Source of the DNA: Calditrichota bacterium
GTDB lineage: Bacteria > Zixibacteria > MSB-5A5 > GN15 > FEB-12
Direction of reading: 5' to 3'
Assembly: GCA_008501655.1 (NCBI GenBank)
Contig: QQUK01000306.1
Span: 1-12,128 of the forward strand
Length of the DNA stretch: 12,128 bases
Shown: piece after piece, positions 1 to 5,395 of the stretch
Position numbering within the stretch: position 1 is the stretch's first letter
How the letters are laid out: every line of letters begins with the position of its first letter
The notes under the pieces: model-generated
The model's input: only the letters and a program-made list of their open reading frames with translations
Database searches by the model: none
Told to the model about the DNA's origin: nothing
Position numbers and translations under genes: made by a program

Positions 1-819
1 CTGCATATCAGGTCGTGCTGAGTCGATTCTCTGACCGTCGAGACCGGTTAAATATATATCAGGAGTATAACCAAGTGGTGTTGTCTGATAGTTAGCTGTG
101 GATAAATCAAAGTTTGACTGCTCGGTTGTAAGATCTGCAGGAAGTGCAACCGGATATGTCATAGCAAAATCGTTTGGTTCAAATTCATAACCAACTTCAA
201 CCGGAAAAGGTCTGTTCGGGTCGTATAAAAAGTTATACCGGTTAAAATCAATCCAGAACAGTCCCTTTGCGTTTCGTTCGAATATTGAACGTGTCTGTTC
301 AAAATAGTTATCGTAAGTATGATTGATTATCGGTTTAAAAAAGAAATCAGCTTGTTCTTCTTTAATTGTATTATACACATCCCAGGAAATTTGTAAAACT
401 TCCGGTGTGAATTTTTCTTTGACAACCAGATCAAAATCATCGGCAAAACGGATGATGCAGACTTTAAAGTCTTCTGCAACAGAATTTTTACCGGAAACTG
501 ATTCAAGGGCGTTTCTTTCGGCTTCTGATGGAACATTAATATCAACCCTGCCTTCACCGATAAACAAAGCTGTTGTCGGCCGTTCATTTATATAGCGGAG
601 CAGATACAGGTCTCCGTTTATAAAATGTATATTGGCTAAATCTTTTGTATAAGTAAAATCAGTTATGGTAAAATGCTCGGCGTCATGGTTCATCATGTCA
701 GCATCGAGGGCGTTGTAGTAATTATTAAATTGTTTGGATAAATCTGATTTGGCAAAAACAGCCGTGGATATCAATAAAAATGCTGTAATGAGAGTTATTA
801 TCACTTTTTTATTAGACAT
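1..819 (-). CDS. Exported protein, N-terminal part of a probable M1-like metallopeptidase (runs off left edge)
   Basis: The minus-strand frame is open from an ATG at 817-819 to the window edge (273 codons, no stop), so only the N-terminal part is present. The start follows an AGGAAGG-type Shine-Dalgarno (826-831) six bases upstream. Residues 1-23 form a signal peptide: KK, a hydrophobic core, then AVFA followed by KS as a likely cleavage site. The protein should therefore leave the cytoplasm. Residues about 40-125 hold a pattern I associate with the non-catalytic N-terminus of bacterial M1 aminopeptidase-like proteins: a strand with GDLYLL, then TALFIGEGRVDINVP, then an acidic E-rich helix, then IIRFADDFDL. 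The catalytic HExxH region would lie beyond the edge, so peptidase activity is inferred and unseen. It lies 66 bp downstream of the P-loop ATPase on the same strand, with a promoter-like sequence between them. Alternative: a secreted protein sharing only this domain. Confidence 0.75.
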   Translation of the reverse strand, partial: MSNKKVIITLITAFLLISTAVFAKSDLSKQFNNYYNALDADMMNHDAEHFTITDFTYTKDLANIHFINGDLYLLRYINERPTTALFIGEGRVDINVPSEAERNALESVSGKNSVAEDFKVCIIRFADDFDLVVKEKFTPEVLQISWDVYNTIKEEQADFFFKPIINHTYDNYFEQTRSIFERNAKGLFWIDFNRYNFLYDPNRPFPVEVGYEFEPNDFAMTYPVALPADLTTEQSNFDLSTANYQTTPLGYTPDIYLTGLDGQRIDSARPDMQ

Positions 820-849
820 ATAAATCCTTCCTGCGTTTTCATTTCTCGA

Positions 850-878
850 ACTATATACTATTTAGACGAATAATTCAA
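850..878 (-). promoter_or_regulatory. Candidate sigma-70-type promoter for the exported protein
   Basis: Read on the minus strand, TTGAAT (873-878) and TATAGT (850-855) are separated by exactly 17 bases. The predicted transcription start lies about 25 bases before the ATG at 819. Its place between two same-strand genes suggests the exported protein can be transcribed apart from the upstream ATPase gene. Assigned by eye; AT-rich DNA gives many such matches. Confidence 0.4.
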
Positions 879-885
879 TCATTTG

Positions 886-1434
886 TTAAATTTTGCTCTT
901 TGAGATTATACTCTTTATATATTGATAAAATTCCGAATATTTTTGTTCAATTGAGCTTTGAGCTTTTATAATGTGGAAATTTGGATGATCTGACCAGACC
1001 GAAAGCAGTTTTTCCTCGATAAAAATAGTATCGGAGATACTTTCCAGACGAATTTTATCTTTTTTGTAGAATGCACCACCAAGCCGCGCTGAGCTTTCAA
1101 GCAGAATAATATCTGTGTATCGACTGTATTCTTTGTCAATTGTAGTATTGACATCTGTTACTGTCTCCGGGTGAAAAGCAAATGCATCAATCGTCCCCCG
1201 GTCGCTGACAAATGATTGACCGGCTGATTTATCTTCCCGTTCGACCTGTTTTTTATAGATGACTCTGTGGAGAAGGGGCCAGTTGTTGCGATAGTCAGGA
1301 TTCTCTTCCAAAAGCTGACGGGCGAGTTCTTCGAAAAAGATGAAACCGGAAAAATCCCGGTCATTTTTTAACCGTTCAAAAAAAAGAGTTTTCCCCGATG
1401 CCGGGGCTCCGGTTATGACTATACGGTGTAACAT
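886..1434 (-). CDS. P-loop ATPase/kinase of the NadR / AAA_28 type
   Basis: This 182-residue cytoplasmic protein starts with a strand (HRIVITG) leading straight into a Walker A motif, GAPASGKT (residues 9-16, K15 and T16 binding nucleotide phosphates). An acidic helix, FFEELARQLLEE (33-44), follows, as in the NadR-kinase-like AAA_28 family. A strand ending in SDRG (77-80) supplies the Walker-B-type aspartate and the DRG signature, followed by TIDAFAF. Length and motif order match single-domain members of this family. Some relatives phosphorylate nicotinamide riboside or other small molecules, and many have no known substrate; none can be assigned here. There is no Shine-Dalgarno before the ATG, and the nearest promoter-like hexamers lie almost against the start, so a leaderless mRNA is possible. 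The gene is divergent from the barrel-protein gene and is followed on the same strand by the exported protein. Confidence 0.85.
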   Translation of the reverse strand: MLHRIVITGAPASGKTLFFERLKNDRDFSGFIFFEELARQLLEENPDYRNNWPLLHRVIYKKQVEREDKSAGQSFVSDRGTIDAFAFHPETVTDVNTTIDKEYSRYTDIILLESSARLGGAFYKKDKIRLESISDTIFIEEKLLSVWSDHPNFHIIKAQSSIEQKYSEFYQYIKSIISKSKI

Positions 1435-1437
1435 AGT

Positions 1438-1468
1438 CTTATATTGTGGATTTCCATACGATTGTCAA
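1438..1468 (-). promoter_or_regulatory. Candidate promoter for the P-loop ATPase, nearly abutting its start codon
   Basis: On the minus strand a perfect TTGACA (1463-1468) is followed by TATAAG (1438-1443) with a 19-base spacer; AATATA at 17 bases is the alternative. Either -10 element ends only three to five bases from the ATG at 1434, so transcription would start at or very near the first codon. The exact -35 match is the main support; the long spacer is a weakness. Confidence 0.35.
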
Positions 1469-1505
1469 CATCATCTTAATAAAGATACTTTGATATATTA
1501 TTCGC

Positions 1506-1532
1506 TTGAAATATTATTCAGATTTTTATAAT
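1506..1532 (+). promoter_or_regulatory. Candidate promoter for the beta-barrel protein gene
   Basis: TTGAAA (1506-1511) precedes a perfect TATAAT (1527-1532) at a short 15-base spacing; TAATAT (1529-1534) gives 17 bases. The position, 38-41 bases before the ATG at 1570, suits a short leader. The stretch is extremely AT-rich, so chance matches are expected. Confidence 0.35.
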
Positions 1533-1560
1533 ATTATAAAATGAAATTGATATTGATTTG

Positions 1561-1566
1561 AGGGAG
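1561..1566 (+). promoter_or_regulatory. Ribosome binding site deciding the 1570 start
   Basis: AGGGAG lies three bases before the ATG at 1570 (GAGGG, 1560-1564, gives five). The longer reading frame begins at a TTG at 1558 that overlaps this site and has none of its own. The ATG also begins a standard signal peptide (MKKLIL), so 1570 is preferred. Confidence 0.65.
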
Positions 1567-1569
1567 TGT

Positions 1570-2838
1570 ATGAAAAAACTCATTCTGACAACTTTGATAA
1601 TTTTAATTTTCAGCCTGTCACTGGCTGCTTCACAATTTGAAAGTAATTATAATCAGTTTGATAATTTATTGTTTACCGGGGATTTTGATAAATTGAAGAT
1701 TGAACTGCAGAACTTTCAAACATCTGAATCACAAAACTTTACTGAATATGATACTATAATAGTTGAAAAATATGAACGCTTGCTCGCTTTTAAGGCTTTA
1801 ATTGATCCAAATGACCCCAAAATGCTTCAGAATTTTATAACCGGTAAAAAAGCTGAAGCAAATTCATTTGCTAAAACTTTTGCGGGAGAACGTGCATCGG
1901 AATGCTACCGGAAGTTTCTTACATATGCCGATGAACAGGATTACATTGAAGCATGTAAATATTATTTTATAGCCGACTATTTCAGAAATCAAAATATCGA
2001 ATCACAACTTGCTCAAAGTAAAATTATATATAAAAAAGCACAGGCACTCTATAACGAGGAAAGTTATCCTGAAGTAATCAGTTTGATTGAAGAAAACAGT
2101 TTTGATGCGGGTAATAATATTACTCTCATTCAGAATCAGGATAGTTTGAATACTCTCAAAGAGAATGCCACAAGCCAGCAGAAAAGAATCGATGATCAGG
2201 AGTTTCTCTGGAAACGGAAAGAAAAGATTGAGAAAAAACTGTTTGTCTCTTTAGGGTTAAAATCTGTTTCACAACCGGCACATGATAATTTCAGGCTTGA
2301 TGTTTCCAGGGAAGGGTTTACTACTTTTGTTAACGTTGAATCTGTACCAAAAGATAAAACTGCGGGTCTATCTGGTGAGATTCTTTCTCACGTATCGGAC
2401 CATTTTGCTTTAGGTGGTGAGATTGTCTATACAAAGTTTAAGTATAAAAATGTATTTGATAAAAACCTTATCTTTTTTGATTTTGATTACTCAACTTTTA
2501 CAGCTCACTTGAAGACAGTTTATTTTGTGAAATCATTTGTCGGGATTCGTCCTTATATAGGTGCTGGAATCGGTTTTTTTCATGCTAAGAGAGAAAATAC
2601 AGATGTAAAAGTACTATTAAACGCCAATAATGTTACTACGATAACATTTCTTTTACCTTCACGAACGATTACAACTACCCAGTCACTTATTGAATTTGGC
2701 TTTCAGGTTGTGTACAATCGGGATAGTAAGTTTTATCTGAATTTTAAAACTTCGTTTTATAACAACTTTGATAGTGATGAAGAGATATTTAACAAGTATT
2801 ACTCTCTCATATCAGCGAATATTGGATTTATGTATTAA
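1570..2838 (+). CDS. Outer-membrane beta-barrel protein with periplasmic TPR-like N-terminal region
   Basis: This 422-residue protein has a signal peptide (residues 1-20: MKK, hydrophobic core, SLAA then S). Residues about 25-200 are helical and look TPR-like, for example CKYYFIADYFRN (129-140) and YKKAQALYNEESYPEVISLI (154-173). A charged linker (about 200-224, QQKRIDDQEFLWKRKEKIEK) follows. From about 225 to the end the sequence alternates hydrophobic and polar residues as in a small outer-membrane barrel, with the typical strand GIRPYIGAGIGFF (325-337) and a C-terminal aromatic (Y422, in SANIGFMY). It should sit in the outer membrane with the helical part in the periplasm. No specific family name is recognised; porin-like, adhesin-like or structural roles are all possible. 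The DNA is notably more AT-rich than the phosphorylase gene. It ends 5 bp from the converging HAD gene, with no terminator hairpin seen between them. Confidence 0.85.
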   Translation: MKKLILTTLIILIFSLSLAASQFESNYNQFDNLLFTGDFDKLKIELQNFQTSESQNFTEYDTIIVEKYERLLAFKALIDPNDPKMLQNFITGKKAEANSFAKTFAGERASECYRKFLTYADEQDYIEACKYYFIADYFRNQNIESQLAQSKIIYKKAQALYNEESYPEVISLIEENSFDAGNNITLIQNQDSLNTLKENATSQQKRIDDQEFLWKRKEKIEKKLFVSLGLKSVSQPAHDNFRLDVSREGFTTFVNVESVPKDKTAGLSGEILSHVSDHFALGGEIVYTKFKYKNVFDKNLIFFDFDYSTFTAHLKTVYFVKSFVGIRPYIGAGIGFFHAKRENTDVKVLLNANNVTTITFLLPSRTITTTQSLIEFGFQVVYNRDSKFYLNFKTSFYNNFDSDEEIFNKYYSLISANIGFMY

Positions 2839-2843
2839 AAATA

Positions 2844-3485
2844 TTAAAGTTGTTTGATTAATTCTATTGTGATGTCACCAAGTGATTCAACAACTATGTC
2901 CGCTTTGGAAAAATCGTTGTCCGATGTATACTGAGTCGGAACTGCAATCGATTTCATGCCGGCTGCATAGGCAGCATCGATACCTTTTTGGGCGTCTTCG
3001 AGTACAACAGTTTCATCCGGAATCAGATTGTACTCGTTCGAAAGATACAAAAATATATCTGGAAAAGGTTTTGACCTTTTCACTGATTCTTTGAAAGCGA
3101 TATTTTCAAAAAAATGTTTCATATCTAAGTTTTTTATTACTTTGTTAACATTTTTTGAAATTGAGTTTGAAGCTAAAAATAAGCGATAATTATCTCTTAA
3201 ATTTTTTAGTACATCATATGCAAACGGCATCGGTTTAAGCTCTGTATCTAACAAATTCCAGTATATTATCAATTTTCGACTGTGTACTTCTTTGGGGTTG
3301 AGATTTAACTTGTGTTTTTCGATGTACTCTTCAATTCCAAGACCCTTGCGAATCCAATGACTTTGATAACTTTCAGTTGATAGCTCACAACTGAACTCTT
3401 TCATTGTTTGTCTATAAGCTTTAATATGTAACCGTTCCGTATCAGCTAATAGTCCATCTAAGTCGAATATTATATTTTTTATCAT
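2844..3485 (-). CDS. HAD-superfamily (subfamily IA) phosphatase, downstream copy
   Basis: This 213-residue cytoplasmic HAD hydrolase has all four motifs. Motif I is FDLDG (D8 nucleophile, D10 acid/base). Motif II is LASNS (S106). Motif III is K139 in SKP. Motif IV is VVLEDAQKGIDAA (E163, D164 for Mg). An alpha-helical cap fills residues about 15-80, as in the YniC / beta-phosphoglucomutase-like group, which acts on small phosphorylated metabolites; the substrate is unknown. It lies 44 bp downstream of a same-length paralogue (3530-4171), so the two are probably one operon. Residues 156-196 are identical to the paralogue and nearly identical in DNA, while the rest is about half identical in protein, suggesting gene conversion. 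Most of this copy is markedly more AT-rich than that shared tract. No strong Shine-Dalgarno is visible before the ATG. Confidence 0.92.
   Translation of the reverse strand: MIKNIIFDLDGLLADTERLHIKAYRQTMKEFSCELSTESYQSHWIRKGLGIEEYIEKHKLNLNPKEVHSRKLIIYWNLLDTELKPMPFAYDVLKNLRDNYRLFLASNSISKNVNKVIKNLDMKHFFENIAFKESVKRSKPFPDIFLYLSNEYNLIPDETVVLEDAQKGIDAAYAAGMKSIAVPTQYTSDNDFSKADIVVESLGDITIELIKQL
2899..3021. repeat. Near-identical 123-bp tract shared by the two HAD genes, copy 1
   Basis: This tract matches 3585-3707 at 121 of 123 positions by hand alignment, with differences only at 2916 (G/A) and 3003 (T/C). Identity stops abruptly at both ends while the reading frames stay aligned without gaps at a constant offset of 686 bp. 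The tract encodes residues 156-196, including the C-terminal motif of the HAD active site. Confidence 0.9.
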
Positions 3486-3529
3486 TTTACATCAACAGAT
3501 TGAAATTTATTGAGTATTAAAAAATAACA

Positions 3530-4171
3530 TTACAACTTCTTAAGTATTACAATAGTAACATCTTCAAGAGAATTGACTATTGCATCCGCTTTGGAAAAAT
3601 CATTGTCCGATGTATACTGAGTCGGAACTGCAATCGATTTCATGCCGGCTGCATAGGCAGCATCGATACCTTTTTGGGCGTCTTCGAGCACAACAGTTTC
3701 ATCCGGATTGAAGTTATATCCCTCAGCAAGATACAAATAAATATCCGGTGCCGGTTTCAGGTTTGGAACTGTCTCACGGGCAGCGAGTGCTTCAAAGTAA
3801 TCGAGCATATCTAATTGAGACAAAACCATCTTTACATTTTTCATATAAGAGTTTGATGCGACAAACAGACGGAAATCATTTTTCACCAATTCCAGTAACT
3901 CTTTGGCAAATGGCATCGGGAGTAAATCGGTCTTAGCATATTCCAGAAATATCTGATGTTTGTGATTATGCAGTTCTTCGACAGTGTAGGGAAGATTAAA
4001 CTGTGCGATATATTCTTTGACTCCTAAACCGTTGCGAATCCAATGTTCCTGATATTTTTGGGGAGTTAATTCAATGTTGTGATCGGTAAATGCCTGGACA
4101 TACGATTTGATATGCAGCCGTTCGGTATCGGCTAAAAGTCCGTCTAAATCGAAAATTATATTTTTAATCAT
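3530..4171 (-). CDS. HAD-superfamily (subfamily IA) phosphatase, upstream copy
   Basis: Like its downstream paralogue this protein has 213 residues and the complete HAD catalytic set: D8 and D10 in FDLDG, S106 in VASNS, K139 in LKP, and E163/D164 in VVLEDAQKG, with a helical cap at about 15-80. The N-terminal GLLADTERLHIK stretch is shared by both copies, consistent with the same mechanism. The cap and the middle differ much more, so the substrates could differ. It would act on a small phosphate ester in the cytoplasm; which one cannot be told. It is probably first in a two-gene minus-strand operon starting in the repeat-rich region at 4172-4533. The G+C of its flanking sequence is close to that of the shared tract (about 48% by hand count), so this copy is the more likely donor of that tract. 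Only a weak GAG precedes the ATG. Confidence 0.92.
   Translation of the reverse strand: MIKNIIFDLDGLLADTERLHIKSYVQAFTDHNIELTPQKYQEHWIRNGLGVKEYIAQFNLPYTVEELHNHKHQIFLEYAKTDLLPMPFAKELLELVKNDFRLFVASNSYMKNVKMVLSQLDMLDYFEALAARETVPNLKPAPDIYLYLAEGYNFNPDETVVLEDAQKGIDAAYAAGMKSIAVPTQYTSDNDFSKADAIVNSLEDVTIVILKKL
3585..3707. repeat. Near-identical 123-bp tract shared by the two HAD genes, copy 2
   Basis: This is the partner of 2899-3021, with two mismatches in 123 bp. Outside the tract the aligned DNA diverges at once on both sides. Confidence 0.9.
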
Positions 4172-4216
4172 ATTTTACTCATTTATCTTGCCATTTACAT
4201 TTATACCTGCTGTTTC

Positions 4217-4270
4217 ACATTTGTGCCTTTTGAATCTTCAGATACACTTGTGCCTTTTGAATCTTCAGAT
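4217..4270. repeat. 27-bp perfect-tandem duplication (two units)
   Basis: Units 4217-4243 and 4244-4270 abut with no gap and differ at one position (4220 T, 4247 C). Each contains TGCCTTTTGAATCTTCAGAT. The second unit supplies the left arm and centre of the palindrome at 4253-4278. Confidence 0.9.
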
Positions 4271-4278
4271 TCAAAAGG
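4253..4278. repeat. Perfect inverted repeat, 12-bp arms
   Basis: The arms CCTTTTGAATCT (4253-4264) and AGATTCAAAAGG (4267-4278) are exact reverse complements separated by TC. It could form a cruciform or serve as a dyad-symmetric protein-binding site. A two-base loop is too tight for a full RNA hairpin, so the top base pairs would open. Confidence 0.85.
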
Positions 4279-4281
4279 TTT

Positions 4282-4307
4282 ACTTGTGAGTCTGAAGACT
4301 CACAAGT
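4282..4307. repeat. Perfect inverted repeat, 12-bp arms, second of an adjacent pair
   Basis: The arms ACTTGTGAGTCT (4282-4293) and AGACTCACAAGT (4296-4307) are exact reverse complements separated by GA. It lies three bases after the previous palindrome and has the same 12-2-12 geometry but a different sequence. Its right half begins the 42-bp tandem repeat. Confidence 0.85.
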
Positions 4308-4401
4308 CACGGAAGTCATGTCTATCAGTCAGTCTGAAGACTCACAAGTCACGGAAATCATGTCTAACAGTCAGTCTCAATGCTCGCAAGTCACTGTAAA
4401 T
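4289..4401. repeat. 42-bp tandem repeat, two good units and a degenerate third
   Basis: Units 4289-4330 and 4331-4372 match at 40 of 42 positions. The sequence from 4373 to about 4401 resembles the first part of a third unit with several changes. Each good unit contains AGTCTGAAGACTCACAAGTC. There are no unique spacers, so this is a tandem repeat and not a CRISPR array. Confidence 0.85.
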
Positions 4402-4434
4402 AGCTCCTGGTTTACACCTGCTATTGAATCGCGT

Positions 4435-4464
4435 CGTCGGGAACCCTTTCCCGACGAAATTTTT
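4435..4464 (+). terminator. Terminator-like hairpin with T-run, no upstream plus-strand gene
   Basis: The arms CGTCGGGAA (4435-4443) and TTCCCGACG (4448-4456) are perfect complements with a CCCT loop, followed by AAA and TTTTT (4460-4464). As an RNA on the plus strand this has the form of an intrinsic terminator. The nearest plus-strand gene upstream ends at 2838, so it has no obvious gene to terminate. It may insulate the phosphorylase, act in its leader if transcription starts further left, or be part of the repeat element. Confidence 0.5.
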
Positions 4465-4495
4465 GCTGACTTGAACAATAAAATGATTATATTTG
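4462..4495 (+). promoter_or_regulatory. Candidate promoter-like elements before the phosphorylase
   Basis: TATATTTG (4488-4495) fits the TAnnTTTG -7 element described for Bacteroidetes, and TTTG at 4462-4465 stands 22 bases upstream. No good TTGACA/TATAAT pair at standard spacing is seen. The same ten bases, TATATTTGTC, occur before the kinase operon, which is the reason for reporting it. Confidence 0.3.
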
Positions 4496-4533
4496 TCTTT
4501 GTCAAAAACGAACTTAAAAATATCGAGTGAAAA

Positions 4534-5364
4534 ATGGAAACTATCCAACAATTGCACAATAATATCAAAGAAGCAACCGAATATATCAAATCACAAATCG
4601 ATTTCAGACCGGAGATCGGTATTATTCTCGGCACCGGACTTGGTTCTTTAGTAGATGGTATCGAACTTGCCGGAACGGTTGAGTATGAAAATATTCCCCA
4701 TTTCCCGACTTCGACGGTCGAGTCGCACGCCGGACGACTTTTGTTCGGTACTCTGCGTGGTAAAAAAGTTATCTGTATGCAGGGGCGGTTTCATTTTTAC
4801 GAAGGCTATTCATTTAAGCAGATTGTTTTTCCGGTGTGGGTGATGAAAGAGCTCGGTATGAAAACGCTGATTGCTTCCAATGCAGCCGGCGGGCTGAACC
4901 CGAATTTCAAAGCGGGTGATATTATGCTTATCAAAGACCATATCAATTTTTTCCCCGGTTCACCGCTGATCGGGCCGAATGATAATAATATGGGACCAAG
5001 GTTTCCGGATATGTACGAAGTGTACAATAAGGAATTTTTGGGTCTTGCCCGTGAAACAGCGCTCAAACAGAATCTGCATATTCAGGAGGGTGTTTATATC
5101 GGGTTGACCGGACCATGTTTGGAGACGGCGGCGGAATACCGGATGTTCCGGATTCTTGGTGGTGATGCGGTCGGAATGTCGACGGTGCCGGAGGTGATTG
5201 CAGCCCATCATCAGGGAAACAAAGTCCTCGCATTTTCGATTATCACTGATATGGGTCTGCCGGATAATATGCATCCCTGTTCAATCGAGGAGGTCATCAA
5301 AATTGCCGGTGAAGCAGAACCGAAGTTGCGTGAATTAATCGCCAGGTGTGTTGAGGGGATGTAG
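4534..5364 (+). CDS. Purine nucleoside phosphorylase, trimeric (PNP/MTAP) class
   Basis: This enzyme splits purine (deoxy)nucleosides with phosphate into free base and (deoxy)ribose-1-phosphate in cytoplasmic purine salvage. Its 276 residues match the family length and carry all signatures in order: ILGTGLGS (31-38, phosphate), ESHAGR (63-68, H65), GRFHFYEGY (84-92), SNAAGG (115-120, N116), GPCLETAAE (193-201, E197 for the purine) and VGMSTVPE (213-220). The residue equivalent to human PNP Asn243 is Asp239, in FSIITDMG. Asp at this position is found in MTAP and in other bacterial PNPs, and in human PNP the change widens use to 6-aminopurines, so adenosine cleavage is possible. The ATG follows GAGTGA, a weak Shine-Dalgarno. 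It is 31 bp from the next gene and may be co-transcribed with it. It is richer in G+C than the barrel gene. The assignment to the class is strong; base preference is inferred. Confidence 0.95.
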   Translation: METIQQLHNNIKEATEYIKSQIDFRPEIGIILGTGLGSLVDGIELAGTVEYENIPHFPTSTVESHAGRLLFGTLRGKKVICMQGRFHFYEGYSFKQIVFPVWVMKELGMKTLIASNAAGGLNPNFKAGDIMLIKDHINFFPGSPLIGPNDNNMGPRFPDMYEVYNKEFLGLARETALKQNLHIQEGVYIGLTGPCLETAAEYRMFRILGGDAVGMSTVPEVIAAHHQGNKVLAFSIITDMGLPDNMHPCSIEEVIKIAGEAEPKLRELIARCVEGM

Positions 5365-5386
5365 AGAGGAAATTATTTATAAATGC

Positions 5387-5391
5387 GGAGG
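5387..5391 (+). promoter_or_regulatory. Ribosome binding site deciding the 5396 start
   Basis: GGAGG ends four bases before the ATG at 5396. The frame stays open upstream to a GTG at 5348 inside the end of the phosphorylase gene. The 16 extra residues would be translated from DNA containing this site, so 5396 is the better start. Confidence 0.75.
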
Positions 5392-5395
5392 TAGT

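Larger units (their letters stand above)
4172..4533. other. Repeat-rich intergenic region between divergent HAD operon and phosphorylase gene
   Basis: This 362-bp stretch must hold the promoters of the HAD pair (leftward) and the phosphorylase (rightward). It contains, in order, a 27-bp tandem duplication, two adjacent 26-nt perfect palindromes, a 42-bp tandem duplication with a decayed third unit, and a hairpin followed by a T-run. No tRNA or convincing protein gene is seen. Short open frames on both strands are produced by the repeats and lack start signals. The repeats suggest a small non-autonomous or dispersed element, but no transposase or target-site duplication could be identified. 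Confidence 0.7.

Noticed and set aside
323..595. 90-residue plus-strand open frame
   Set aside because: It lies wholly inside, and antisense to, the exported-protein gene, which has a signal peptide, Shine-Dalgarno and continuous frame.
2839..2843. Bidirectional terminator between converging barrel and HAD genes
   Set aside because: Only five bases separate the stops and the surrounding sequence contains no stem-loop with T-runs.
2844..4171. HAD duplication as an assembly artefact
   Set aside because: Both copies are complete and their flanks and most internal sequence differ strongly; only the 123-bp inner tract is near identical, which an artefactual duplication would not give.
4217..4401. 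CRISPR-like array
   Set aside because: Repeat units abut directly with no unique spacers, there are only two or three units of each type, and no cas gene is present.
4318..4530. Small plus-strand protein with 14-residue repeats (and overlapping minus-strand frames 4342-4634)
   Set aside because: The periodic peptide is a product of the 42-bp repeats, no Shine-Dalgarno precedes the start, and the frames cross the palindromes and terminator-like hairpin. Minus-strand versions run into the phosphorylase gene.
4172..4533. Insertion sequence remnant
   Set aside because: Palindromes and tandem repeats are present, but there is no transposase fragment, no pair of terminal inverted repeats bounding the region and no target-site duplication.
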